This document shows, piece by piece, positions 51,139-60,067 of a stretch of DNA of 64,000 nucleotides. The notes below the pieces were generated by a model. It saw only the letters and a program-made list of their open reading frames with translations, searched no databases and was not told the DNA's origin. The translations under genes and the position numbers were made by a program. Position 1 is the first letter of the stretch; each line of letters begins with the position of its first letter. The stretch is from Actinoplanes sp. TBRC 11911. Lineage in GTDB: Bacteria; Actinomycetota; Actinomycetes; Mycobacteriales; Micromonosporaceae. The DNA is taken from NCBI RefSeq assembly GCF_012933445.1, contig NZ_JABBNC010000021.1:95748-159747 (forward strand). The letters run 5' to 3'.

Positions 51139-52085
51139 GCGCCACGGTCCAGGCGGAGACGTTCGACTGCCGGGTCGCGTTCGCCGACGAGCTGATCGCG
51201 CTGGCCCGCGAGGACGAGCGGATCGTCGCGGTCTGCAACGACTCGGTGGGGTCCAGCAACCTGACCGGGTTCGCGCGCGAGTTCCCGGACCGGATGATCA
51301 ACGTGGGGATCGCCGAGCAGGACATGGTCGGGGTCGGCTCGGGCCTGGCGCTCAGCGGGTACGTGCCGTTCGTGTGCGCCGCCGCTCCGTTCCTCACCGG
51401 GCGGGCTCTCGAACAGATCAAGGCGGACGTCGCGTACAGCCAATCCCCGGTGGTGTTGTGCGGCATGAGCCCCGGCATGGCGTACGGGGAACTCGGGCCG
51501 ACCCACCACTCGATCGAGGATCTCTCCTGGTTGCGGGCCATCGCCGGGCTGGGGATCGTGGTGCCGGCCGACCCGGCCGAGACGCGGCAGGCGGTGCGCT
51601 GGGCGGCGGGCGCGGCGACCCCGGTCTTCCTGCGGGTGGGCCGGTTCAAGGTGCCCGCGATCGGTTCCGAGTTCCGGTTCGGTGAAGCGTCGGTGTTGCG
51701 GCCGGGCAGCGACGTCACCGTGGTGGCGACCGGCTCGATGGTGTCAAGGGCGCTGGACGCCGCCGCGGCCGCCGCCGAGCAGGGCCTGTCGGTGCGGGTG
51801 CTCAACATGTCGACGGTTGCGCCGCTCGACGAGCAGGCGATCCGGAAAGCCGTGCGCGAGACGCGGGCCATCGTCACCGCCGAGGAAGCCACCACCACCG
51901 GCGGGCTGGGTGCGGCGGTCGCCGCGGTGGTCGTCGCGTCGCCGTCGCCGGTGCCGATGCGGATGCTCGGCGTGCACCGCGAGTTCGCCCCGACCGGCAG
52001 TACCGCGTTCCTGCTCGAACACTTCGGACTGACCGCGGCGGACATCTGCCGCGCCGCCGTCGAGCTGGTCGGATCCCATGCCTGA
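51135..52085 (+). CDS. Transketolase C-terminal (pyrimidine-binding) subunit, AptB-like
   Basis: A 316-aa partner of the preceding gene. GIAEQDMVGVGSGLALSGY contains the catalytic Glu contacting the TPP pyrimidine, and the C-terminal half has the regulatory domain (GSDVTVVATGSMVSRALDAA). It is translationally coupled to its partner. It overlaps the kinase gene by 8 bp. Confidence 0.9.
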   Translation: MSATVQAETFDCRVAFADELIALAREDERIVAVCNDSVGSSNLTGFAREFPDRMINVGIAEQDMVGVGSGLALSGYVPFVCAAAPFLTGRALEQIKADVAYSQSPVVLCGMSPGMAYGELGPTHHSIEDLSWLRAIAGLGIVVPADPAETRQAVRWAAGAATPVFLRVGRFKVPAIGSEFRFGEASVLRPGSDVTVVATGSMVSRALDAAAAAAEQGLSVRVLNMSTVAPLDEQAIRKAVRETRAIVTAEEATTTGGLGAAVAAVVVASPSPVPMRMLGVHREFAPTGSTAFLLEHFGLTAADICRAAVELVGSHA

Positions 52086-53466
52086 CCGGTATGTCCTCGC
52101 CATCGACCAGGGCACCAGCTCGACGAAAGCGGTGCTGATCTCGCTGGCCGGGGACGTGGTGCGGACCGCTTCGGCGCCGGTGCCGATCGCCTATCCGCGG
52201 CCGGGCTGGGTCGAGCAGGACGCCGGCGAGATCGTCGCCAGTGTGCTGGACGCGGCCCATCACTGCCTCGCCGACGTCGCTCGCAGTGACGTGGTCGCGG
52301 TCGGGTTCAGCACGCAACGTGAGTCGGCGGTGGTCTGGGACAGGCGTACCGGGGAAGCACTTGGTCCGGTTCTCGGCTGGCAGGACCAAAGGGCCGTGAC
52401 GGTCTGTGACGCGCTCCGGGAGAAGGGGCACGCCGAGGTGGTCCGGGAGATCAGCGGGCTGCCGCTCGACCCGATGTTCAGCGCGGCCAAGCTGCGGTGG
52501 TTGCTCGATCGCACGCCGGACGCGGCCGTCGGCACCATCGATTCCTGGCTCCTGTACGTGCTTACCGGCAGTCACCAGATCGAGGTGGGCAACGCATCCC
52601 GCACCCAGTTGCTCGATGTGCGTACCGGTCAGTGGAGTTCCGAGTTGCTCGGGTTGTTCGGGGTGCCGTCCAGCGCGTTGCCCACGGTGACGCCGTCGCA
52701 CGGCACGCTCGGTCAGATCGGGCCGGCCGGGGGAGTCCTTGCCGGACTGCCGGTGACGGCCGTGCTGGGCGACTCGCACGCGGCGTTGTTCGCGCACGGT
52801 TCGCAGGCGGCCGGCGGGGTCAAGGTCACCTACGGGACCGGGTCGTCGGTGATGCGGCTGGGCGGGTCGCGCGACGTGTGCACCACCGTGGCCTGGGGCG
52901 ATCCGGCGCCGGTCATCGCCGCCGAGGGCAACATCCGGTCCAGCGGCGCGACGGTGGCGTGGCTGGCCACGTTCCTCGGCGTTTCGCTGCACGAGATCGC
53001 CGCGATGGCGGCCGAGGCCACCAGCGACGGCGTCCATCTCGTGCCGGCCTTCGGTGGGCTGGCCGCGCCCTGGTGGGACGACGCCGCCGTCGGGTTGATC
53101 AGCGGCCTCACGTTCAGCACCCGGATCCCGCAACTGGCTCGCGCGGCCGTCGAGTCGATCGCCCACCAGGTCGCCGACGTCGTGGAGGCGATGGGCCCGG
53201 CCGAGCGACTGCTGGCCGACGGCGGGGCCGCCGGCAACGACGTGCTCATGCGGATCCAGGCCGACCTGACCGGCATCCCGGTCCGCCGCGCGCGGACCAC
53301 CAACCTGTCCGCCCTCGGCGCCGGATTCCTCGCGCTGGGAATCGAGCCGCCGCCGCTCGACTACGACGACTTCCTCCCCGGGCCCTCCGACGGCCGCGCC
53401 GCGCGCGACGCGTGGCGCGACGCGGTGGCCCGGTCCCGTTCCTCCGACCGCTCTGGGAGCCTCTGA
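52078..53466 (+). CDS. FGGY family carbohydrate kinase (apulose-kinase-like)
   Basis: A 462-aa kinase. The N-terminal phosphate loop is AIDQGTSSTKAVL, followed by GWQDQRA and the C-terminal ATP site VKVTYGTGSSVMRLGG and LLADGGAAGNDVLMRIQADL. FGGY kinases phosphorylate glycerol, xylulose or apulose; the neighbours favour apulose (AptK). Slightly short for the family (usually 480-520). Confidence 0.9.
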   Translation: MPDRYVLAIDQGTSSTKAVLISLAGDVVRTASAPVPIAYPRPGWVEQDAGEIVASVLDAAHHCLADVARSDVVAVGFSTQRESAVVWDRRTGEALGPVLGWQDQRAVTVCDALREKGHAEVVREISGLPLDPMFSAAKLRWLLDRTPDAAVGTIDSWLLYVLTGSHQIEVGNASRTQLLDVRTGQWSSELLGLFGVPSSALPTVTPSHGTLGQIGPAGGVLAGLPVTAVLGDSHAALFAHGSQAAGGVKVTYGTGSSVMRLGGSRDVCTTVAWGDPAPVIAAEGNIRSSGATVAWLATFLGVSLHEIAAMAAEATSDGVHLVPAFGGLAAPWWDDAAVGLISGLTFSTRIPQLARAAVESIAHQVADVVEAMGPAERLLADGGAAGNDVLMRIQADLTGIPVRRARTTNLSALGAGFLALGIEPPPLDYDDFLPGPSDGRAARDAWRDAVARSRSSDRSGSL

Positions 53467-54446
53467 TGACCGAATACCCGCGCTTCGGCGCCGGCCTCTG
53501 GCACTTCGCCACCTACGTCGACCGGTACGCCACCGACGGCTACGGTCCCGCCCGCACCACGCTCGACGCCATCGCGCTGGCCGGCGAGGTGGGCGACCTG
53601 TCCGTGGTAGACCTCAACTATCCGTTCACGCCGGGCGTCTCGCTCAGCGAGGTCAAGGATGCCCTTGCCGCACAGGGACTCTCCGCCATCGGCATCACCC
53701 CCGAGATCTACCTGCGCAAGTTCGGCCGGGGCGCGTTCACCAACCCCGACCCGGGTGTACGCAAGGCCGCGCTGGACCTGATGCACGAGGCGGCCGGGAT
53801 CGTGCGCGAGCTGGGCGCCGACTACGTGAAGATCTGGCCCGGCCAGGACGGCTGGGACTACCCGTTCCAGGTCGACCACCGCACGCTGTGGAAACTCGCC
53901 GTCGACGGGATGCGGGAGCTGGCCGGCGCGCACCCGGACCTCAAGTTCGCCATCGAGTACAAGCCGCGCGAACCCCGCGTGAAGATGACCTGGGACTCGG
54001 CCGCGCGCACCCTGCTCGGCATCGAGCAGATCGGCCTGGACAACGTGGGCGTACTGCTCGACTTCGGGCACAGCCTCTACGGTGGCGAGTCACCCGCCGA
54101 CGCCGCCCAGCTGATCATCGACCACGGCCGGCTGTTCGGCATGGACGTCAACGACAACCTGCGCGGCTGGGACGACGACCTGGTCGTCGGCACCGTGCAC
54201 CTCACCGAGATCTTCGAGTTCTTCCACACGCTGCGCAAGAACAACTGGGAGGGGGTGTGGCAGCTCGACCAGTTCCCGTTCCGCGAGGACAGCGTCGACG
54301 CCGCCCGTACGTCGATTCAGATCCTCAAGCGCATTTACCGCGCGCTGGATCGGCTCGACACGGCGGCGCTCGCCGAGGCGCAGGAACGGCAGGACGCGAT
54401 GGCCGCGCAGCGGATCGTGCAGGACGCGCTTTTCGGTAACTTTTAG
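53466..54446 (+). CDS. TIM-barrel sugar isomerase, apiose-isomerase-like
   Basis: A 326-aa xylose-isomerase-like TIM-barrel protein. Metal and substrate residues lie in DLNYPF, YVKIWPGQDGWDYPFQ, FAIEYKPREPR (likely metal Glu), VLLDFGHSLYGG, GMDVNDN and GVWQLDQFP. In apiose operons ApsI of this family converts D-apiose to D-apulose. It is the last gene of the operon, and its ATG shares one base with the kinase stop. Other pentose isomerases of this fold remain possible. Confidence 0.85.
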   Translation: MTEYPRFGAGLWHFATYVDRYATDGYGPARTTLDAIALAGEVGDLSVVDLNYPFTPGVSLSEVKDALAAQGLSAIGITPEIYLRKFGRGAFTNPDPGVRKAALDLMHEAAGIVRELGADYVKIWPGQDGWDYPFQVDHRTLWKLAVDGMRELAGAHPDLKFAIEYKPREPRVKMTWDSAARTLLGIEQIGLDNVGVLLDFGHSLYGGESPADAAQLIIDHGRLFGMDVNDNLRGWDDDLVVGTVHLTEIFEFFHTLRKNNWEGVWQLDQFPFREDSVDAARTSIQILKRIYRALDRLDTAALAEAQERQDAMAAQRIVQDALFGNF

Positions 54447-54470
54447 TAGGCCATCTGACATGGAGGTTGG

Positions 54471-55973
54471 ATGTTCCCCCGTTTGCTGGCCGGCGCGGTC
54501 GCCGCGATAGCCGCGGTCTCCGCCGTCTCCGTCCCCGCTTCCGCTCATTCCCGCTCCGCCGACAAGCCCCGGACCGTCATCACCACCGACATGGAACAGG
54601 ACGACCTCGCGTCGCTGATCCGCTATCTGCTCTACACCAACGACGTGGACACCGAAGGAATCGTCTACGCGAGCGGCCGGTTCCATTGGGCCGGGGACGG
54701 CAAGGGCACCGAGTTCTTCCTGCCCGGCCGCGAATACAAGACGCCGCAGACGTCGTGGCGCTGGACCGGGACGCGCACGATTCAGGATCAGGTGCTCCCG
54801 GCGTACGCGAAGGTCTATAAGAATTTGCACGCCAACGATCCGGCCTATCCGTCGCCGGCCGTTTTGGAGTCGCGGGTCAAGGTCGGCAACATCGACTTCG
54901 AGGGGGAGATGTCGCACGACAGCGACGGATCGAACCTCATCCGCGATCTGCTGCTCGACCACGACTCGCGGCCGCTCTATCTGCAGGCGTGGGGCGGCAC
55001 CAGCACCATTGCCCGCGCGCTGAAGTCTATTGAGGAGCGTTACGCGGGCACGTCCAAGTGGCGCTCGATTCAGGCGTCGGTGTCGCGCAAGGCGGTGATT
55101 CTGGCGAGCGGTTTCCAGGACGAGACCTATCAGGACTACATTTCGGTCAACTGGCCGCAGGTCCGGGTCGAGCAGATGTCGGCCGGCTACGCGACGTGGG
55201 GCTACAACTGCAACGCGGGCCAGGGCAACACGCGTGGCCTGCCCGCCGACCGCGTCTATTTCACCGGGGCGTGGATCAAGCAGAACATCCAGACCGGCCC
55301 GTACGGATCGTTGTACCGCTCGTGGCTGGACGGGCAATCGATGCCGGGCGACCAGCTCGACATCTTCGGTGACCCGGCAAAGGCGCCGGGTGGCTGGTGC
55401 AAGCCGCTCGGCCCGTACGATTTCCTGTCCGAGGGTGACAACGTCGCGTTCAACATGCTTCTCGACACCGGAATCCAGGCACCGGAGAACCCGTTGCTCG
55501 GCGGCTGGGGCGGACGCGCGACGCAGACCACCACCTCGCCGAACCTCTGGACGATGGTGCCTACGGAAAAGGATCCGTCGGGTGCTTCGGTGTCGAACTA
55601 CACGACGCTGCGGTGGGCGGCGGCGGCCCAGAACGATTTCGCCAACCGCATGCGCTGGACGCTGTCGCGCGACGGCAACCACGCCCCGGCCGTACGCATC
55701 GAGCAGGGCGACCAGGTGCGCGCGCGTGCCGGATCGGTCGTCCGGCTGAAAGCGCACGTGTCCGATCCGGACCGTGACCGGGTGTCCACGTCGTGGTGGG
55801 CCTACCCGGAAGAGGGGACGTATCCGGGTGCGGTCGCGGTCTCGGCCGGCGGCGCGGTGACGGTACCGGCGGACGCCAAGCCCGGCCAGACCATCTCGGT
55901 GATTCTGCAGGGCACCGACAACGGGCGGTTCCCGTTGACCCGCTACGACCGGGTGACCATTGCGGTGAAATGA
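54471..55973 (+). CDS. Secreted DUF1593 (nucleoside-hydrolase-like) protein
   Basis: A 500-aa exported protein (signal peptide ends near Ala25, SVPASA). The DUF1593 domain (residues about 32-340) opens with RTVITTDMEQDDLASLIRYL, an Asp-rich motif like the Ca2+ site of nucleoside hydrolases, and includes PLYLQAWGGTSTIARAL. A C-terminal beta domain follows (VVRLKAHVSDPDRDRVSTSWW). Family members are often labelled cellulose-binding; the reaction is unknown. It follows the sugar operon by 24 bp and may release the imported sugar outside the cell. Confidence 0.85.
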   Translation: MFPRLLAGAVAAIAAVSAVSVPASAHSRSADKPRTVITTDMEQDDLASLIRYLLYTNDVDTEGIVYASGRFHWAGDGKGTEFFLPGREYKTPQTSWRWTGTRTIQDQVLPAYAKVYKNLHANDPAYPSPAVLESRVKVGNIDFEGEMSHDSDGSNLIRDLLLDHDSRPLYLQAWGGTSTIARALKSIEERYAGTSKWRSIQASVSRKAVILASGFQDETYQDYISVNWPQVRVEQMSAGYATWGYNCNAGQGNTRGLPADRVYFTGAWIKQNIQTGPYGSLYRSWLDGQSMPGDQLDIFGDPAKAPGGWCKPLGPYDFLSEGDNVAFNMLLDTGIQAPENPLLGGWGGRATQTTTSPNLWTMVPTEKDPSGASVSNYTTLRWAAAAQNDFANRMRWTLSRDGNHAPAVRIEQGDQVRARAGSVVRLKAHVSDPDRDRVSTSWWAYPEEGTYPGAVAVSAGGAVTVPADAKPGQTISVILQGTDNGRFPLTRYDRVTIAVK

Positions 55974-55978
55974 CCCGA

Positions 55979-56010
55979 CGGGTGGGGAAGGTGACGGCCT
56001 TCCCTGCCCG
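55979..56010. terminator. Bidirectional hairpin terminator
   Basis: CGGG..GGGAAGG pairs with CCTTCCC..CCCG across about 55979-56010, directly after the DUF1593 stop and before the end of a convergent gene. Confidence 0.55.
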
Positions 56011-56013
56011 AGG

Positions 56014-57186
56014 TCAGCCGCCAACCAGCAGCTGGCCGTAACGCTCGCGGTTGACCTCGGCGACGAAGGCGGGATGGCGCGTCGCCGTGCCGAGATCACG
56101 CCACATGCGCTGCGCCGGATCCGTCGACGCGAACCGGCTGGCCCCGCTGACGTCGAGCAACTTGTCCGCGGCGCGCCGGACCGACCGGGCCGCGACGGCG
56201 AGGTCCACCCGTGTCCGGACCGCGTTCGGCTCCGGCAGGATCACCCCGGCGGCGGCCGCCCGATCCAGCTCGCCCGCCAGCCAGGCCACGCGGAGCAGCG
56301 CATCCTCGATCAGCACCGCCGCGTCGACCACGTTCGCCTGCACGCCCGGCGTGTCCCGGGCGAGCGCGTGCATCCGGGACCCGGACGTCACCGGCCGCCC
56401 GGCGCCGAGGATGCCGGCGACGTGGTCGTACAAGCCGATGCCGAGCCCCAGAATCGGGGCGATCAGCGGCACCATCACACTGACCGGAAACGCGAGCCGC
56501 GTCCCCACCTCGTCGCGGCGATACGCTCCCGCGGCCGCGGCGGCGAACCACAGCATGCGGTCGTCGGGGACGAACAGGTCCTCGGCGACCGCGGTGTCGC
56601 TGGCGGTTGCGCGCATGCCGGCCATGTCCCAGGTGTCCTCGACCCGCACGGCGTCCACCGGCACGAACGCCAAGCCCCGCGCCGCGGGTTCGGCCAGCAC
56701 ATCGAGCCCGACCCACCCGGCGTGCCGGATCCCCGAGATCCAGCCCCAGCGGCCGTCCAGCCGATAGCCACCGGGCACCCGCCGCGCCGGTTGCGGCACG
56801 CCGATCGCCCCGCAGACCGGCACGTCCGGAGAGTCGGCCCAGACCTGCTCCCGGACGGTGTCGGCGAGCATCGAGGTCAGCCAGCCGCCGCCTCCGTACA
56901 GGGACGTCACCCAAGCCGTCGAGGCGCACCCGCGTCCCAGCTCGGCACACACCGCCACCAGCGCCCGCAGTCCCGCACCGTGGCCGCCGAAGGCCTGCGG
57001 CACGGTGACGCGGAGCAACCCCGCGGTACGAAGCCCGTCCAGGTTCTCGGCGGGAATTCGTCGCTCGGTGTCGGCTCGCGCGGCGTTCCCGGCCAGCAGC
57101 GGGACAAGCCCCGCCGCCGCGGCGACCAGCTCCCGCTCGCTGGGGTCCAGCCCGGCGCCGAGGATCTCGGCCCATCGTCCGTTCAT
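56014..57186 (-). CDS. Acyl-CoA dehydrogenase-fold flavoprotein (monooxygenase-like)
   Basis: A 390-aa protein of the acyl-CoA dehydrogenase superfamily: VPLLAGNAARADTERRIPAE, LLRVTVPQAFGGHGAGL, GCASTAWVTSLYGGGGWL, GYRLDGRWGWISGI, and the C-terminal RYGQLLVGG. The STAWV motif and lack of the canonical catalytic Glu segment fit the HsaA/DszC/IBM-like flavin hydroxylase branch. Such enzymes use FMNH2 or FADH2 from a separate reductase. The F420-type gene at 57239 is adjacent on the same strand. Confidence 0.8.
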   Translation of the reverse strand: MNGRWAEILGAGLDPSERELVAAAAGLVPLLAGNAARADTERRIPAENLDGLRTAGLLRVTVPQAFGGHGAGLRALVAVCAELGRGCASTAWVTSLYGGGGWLTSMLADTVREQVWADSPDVPVCGAIGVPQPARRVPGGYRLDGRWGWISGIRHAGWVGLDVLAEPAARGLAFVPVDAVRVEDTWDMAGMRATASDTAVAEDLFVPDDRMLWFAAAAAGAYRRDEVGTRLAFPVSVMVPLIAPILGLGIGLYDHVAGILGAGRPVTSGSRMHALARDTPGVQANVVDAAVLIEDALLRVAWLAGELDRAAAAGVILPEPNAVRTRVDLAVAARSVRRAADKLLDVSGASRFASTDPAQRMWRDLGTATRHPAFVAEVNRERYGQLLVGG

Positions 57187-57238
57187 GCCGGGGCCGCTTA
57201 CCCGGATTGCGGCCGCCCAAAGAGCAACGTCGGGTGGC

Positions 57239-57703
57239 TCACACGTTGGGAATCAGCCGCACGAATCGCAACTGGCGGCCCGCCTCGAGAAAGCCGGCGT
57301 CGGTCCCGTCGACGCGATGGCCCATCACCGCGAGGACCCGCCGGGCCAGCCACCGGTGGCGCCGCGCGTACGCCAGCATCGCCGCCGACCCCTCCGCCGC
57401 CGACATCGGCTCGGCGGTCGCCGGGATCGCGCGGCCCCCGAAAGCGATGCGCGTCTCGGGCCGCGCAACTAGGTTCCGGTACCAGTCGGCCCGCCCACCG
57501 AACGCCGACGCGACCGTCAGCACCCCGGCCCGGTCCCGGTCGATCACCTCGAGCGGCGTGCGGTAGACCCGTCCCGACCGGCGCCCGACGTGCTCCACCA
57601 GCACCAGCCGCCCGCCGAAGACCCACCCGAGCCGCAGCCGGAACATAACCCGGGGCACCTGGAACGCGACCCGCAGCACCCGTCGCGGCCGCCGGCCACT
57701 CAT
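57239..57703 (-). CDS. Deazaflavin (F420)-dependent nitroreductase family protein
   Basis: A 154-aa split-barrel protein of the Ddn/DUF385 group: RLVLVEHVGRRSGRVYRTPLEVIDRD and ASAFGGRADWYRNLVARPE are the core. The family uses F420H2 to reduce quinones or other oxidants. It is on the same strand as the flavoprotein gene, with a 52-bp gap. Confidence 0.9.
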   Translation of the reverse strand: MSGRRPRRVLRVAFQVPRVMFRLRLGWVFGGRLVLVEHVGRRSGRVYRTPLEVIDRDRAGVLTVASAFGGRADWYRNLVARPETRIAFGGRAIPATAEPMSAAEGSAAMLAYARRHRWLARRVLAVMGHRVDGTDAGFLEAGRQLRFVRLIPNV

Positions 57704-57717
57704 CGCACCAACCCCGC

Positions 57718-58212
57718 TCAGCTCTTCATCTGCTGAATCTTGTCCTTGAACAGTGTCGTCGCGATCGCCGCCTTACCGGGCTGCCCACGCAACCACGCCT
57801 CGGCAAACTTGACCACTGGCGCACCCAGCACATCGGCCACTTGCTCCACTGTCATCCCGGCCCCGCGCCCCGACGCTGGCCAGAATGGCGACTTTGCTGC
57901 CCGCGTTCAGCACGTCGGCGGCCTTCCGCAGGTCGGCGTCGCGGGGGCGGGCGGCCGGGGCCAGGTAGATCGGCGCGGTCTTCGGCGGCCGCACCGGCGC
58001 CACCGACGTGTACGGGTCCTGGCCGGCCAGCGCCACCTGCACATCGTTGGGGAAGGTCAGATGCGCGACCCCCTCGCCGTGGCCATGAACGCCGCCGCCT
58101 CCTCATGGTGCACGAGGATGAATTTCACCTGGTCAGAGTGCCGGCGAAGCCCCTCCATGATGCCGTCTCCCGGCAGCCCGAAGGCGGTGTCGACGCCCCA
58201 CTCGGCAGCCAC
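57718..58212 (-). pseudogene. Decayed thiamine-diphosphate enzyme (pyruvate oxidase/acetolactate-synthase type)
   Basis: Fragments in at least two frames match one TPP enzyme. The 5' part from GTG 58212 reads AEWGVDTAFGLPGDGIMEGL and VKFILVHHEEAAAFMA. The middle reads RPRDADLRKAADVLNAGSK. The end reads GAPVVKFAEAWLRGQPGK to KDKIQQMKS. About 500 bp remain of a gene that should be near 1.7 kb: most of the N-domain, the M-domain and the entire TPP domain are missing, and there are frameshifts between parts. The last segment joins GAPVVK of the middle domain to the C-terminal FAEAWLRG helix, as if deleted between short matching sequences. Confidence 0.75.
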
Positions 58213-58309
58213 GAGCGCTGGCTACCCCGTACGGGGAAATCCAACCCGGGGTTGTGCTTTGCCGCACGGGGCGTGTGGGCCCCTTTCCGCAGGGGTATGA
58301 GCTGGGGTT

Positions 58310-60067
58310 ATGCCCGGACGCATCGAGGACTACGCCGTCATCGGTGACCTGCACACGGCCGCGCTCGTCGGGCGGGACGGGTCGATCGACTGGCTGTGCC
58401 TGCCGCGCTTCGACTCGCCCGCCTGCTTCGCGGCGCTGCTGCACGACGAGTCGGCGGGGCACTGGCGCATCGCCCCCGCCTCCGGCGGCGTGGCCACCCG
58501 CCGCCGCTACCGCGACGACACCATGATCCTGGAGACCGAGTGGGAGACCCCGTCCGGTTCGGTACGCGTCGTCGACCTCATGCCGCCCCGCGACCAGACC
58601 GCCGACGTGGTCCGGATCGTCGAGGGCCTCTCCGGATCCGTGCCGATGACGATGCAGCTCCTGCTCCGGTTCGACTACGGTCGGATCCGCCCCTGGGTGT
58701 TCCGCCGCCACGGGGAACTCGTCGCTATTGCCGGTCCGGACGCGGTGTGGCTTCGTACCGGCGTACGGGTGCATGGGGAAAATCCGCGGACCGCTGAGTT
58801 CACGGTCAGCAAGGGCCAGAGCGTCTCGTTCGTGCTGAGCTACCAGCAGTCCCACCTGCCCCGCCCGGAACCGATCGACCCGCAGCACGCGCTGGAAACG
58901 ACGGGCCGCGTCTGGCGGCACTGGATCGACCGTTGCGACTACAAGGGCCTCTATTCCGGCGCGGTCCGGCGTGCCTTGCTCACCCTCAAAACTCTCACGT
59001 ACGCCCCGACGGGCGGCATCCTGGCGGCCGCGACCACGTCCTTGCCGGAGCAGCTCGGCGGCCCCCGCAACTGGGACTACCGCTATTGCTGGCTGCGCGA
59101 CTCCACGTACGCGTTGCAGGCGCTGCTGGGCACCGGCTTCGAGACCGAGGCCAAGGCGTGGCGCGAATGGTTACTGCGCGCGGTGGCCGGCGACCCGGCG
59201 GACCTGCAGATCATGTACGGCCTGGACGGCACCCGGCGCATTCCGGAGTATTCGCTCGACTGGCTCTCCGGCTACGAGGGCTCCACGCCGGTGCGCGCCG
59301 GTAACGCGGCAGCCGGCCAGTTCCAGCTTGACGTGTGGGGCGAGGTGCTGGACAGCCTGCACCTGAGCCGGGAAGCGGGGATCGCCGCCACCGACGCCGG
59401 GTGGGATTTCCAGCTCGCGCTGCTCGACCAGCTCGAGCACACCTGGCGGGAGCCGGACAACGGCATCTGGGAGGTGCGCGGTTCACGCCGGCATTTCGTG
59501 CACTCGAAGTTCATGGCGTGGGTCGGCTTCGACCGGGCGGTGCGCGGGGCGGAACGGCACGGCCTGCCCGGTCCGGCCGACCGCTGGCGCTCGATCCGCG
59601 ACGAGATCCATGCCGAGGTGTGCGAGAAGGGCTTCGACACCGACCGCAACACCTTCACCCAGTCGTACGGTTCGACGGCGCTCGACGCGGCGGTGCTGTT
59701 GATGCCGCGGGTGGGTTTTCTGCCGTACGAGGATCCGCGGGTGATCGGCACGGTCGAGGCGATTCAGCGGGAGTTGACGCAGGACGGTTTCCTGCTACGG
59801 TATCGCGCGGACGACGGCCTGCCCGGCGCCGAGGGTGTCTTCCTGATCTGCTCGTTCTGGCTGGTCGAGGCGTTGCACGGCATCGGCCGCAAGCACGAGG
59901 CGACGGAGCTGTTCGAGCGGCTCCTGCACCTGCGCAACGACGTGGGTTTGTTGTCCGAGGAGTACGACCCGGTGTCTGCTCGGCAATTGGGGAACACCCC
60001 GCAGGCGTTCAGCCTCCTGGGCCTGGTCAACTCGGCCCGGACGCTGAGCGGCGCCGCGCCGCGCTGA
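58310..60067 (+). CDS. Glycoside hydrolase family 15 protein (glucoamylase/trehalase type)
   Basis: A 585-aa cytoplasmic enzyme. An N-terminal beta domain (IEDYAVIGDLHTAALVGRDG, DWLCLPRFDSPACFAALLHD) precedes the (alpha/alpha)6 barrel with RNWDYRYCWLRDSTYALQAL, NGIWEVRG and GAEGVFLICSFWLVEAL. The usual acid and base positions lie in these last motifs. Actinobacterial relatives include trehalases. No signal peptide, so it likely acts on internal trehalose or glucans. Confidence 0.9.
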   Translation: MPGRIEDYAVIGDLHTAALVGRDGSIDWLCLPRFDSPACFAALLHDESAGHWRIAPASGGVATRRRYRDDTMILETEWETPSGSVRVVDLMPPRDQTADVVRIVEGLSGSVPMTMQLLLRFDYGRIRPWVFRRHGELVAIAGPDAVWLRTGVRVHGENPRTAEFTVSKGQSVSFVLSYQQSHLPRPEPIDPQHALETTGRVWRHWIDRCDYKGLYSGAVRRALLTLKTLTYAPTGGILAAATTSLPEQLGGPRNWDYRYCWLRDSTYALQALLGTGFETEAKAWREWLLRAVAGDPADLQIMYGLDGTRRIPEYSLDWLSGYEGSTPVRAGNAAAGQFQLDVWGEVLDSLHLSREAGIAATDAGWDFQLALLDQLEHTWREPDNGIWEVRGSRRHFVHSKFMAWVGFDRAVRGAERHGLPGPADRWRSIRDEIHAEVCEKGFDTDRNTFTQSYGSTALDAAVLLMPRVGFLPYEDPRVIGTVEAIQRELTQDGFLLRYRADDGLPGAEGVFLICSFWLVEALHGIGRKHEATELFERLLHLRNDVGLLSEEYDPVSARQLGNTPQAFSLLGLVNSARTLSGAAPR

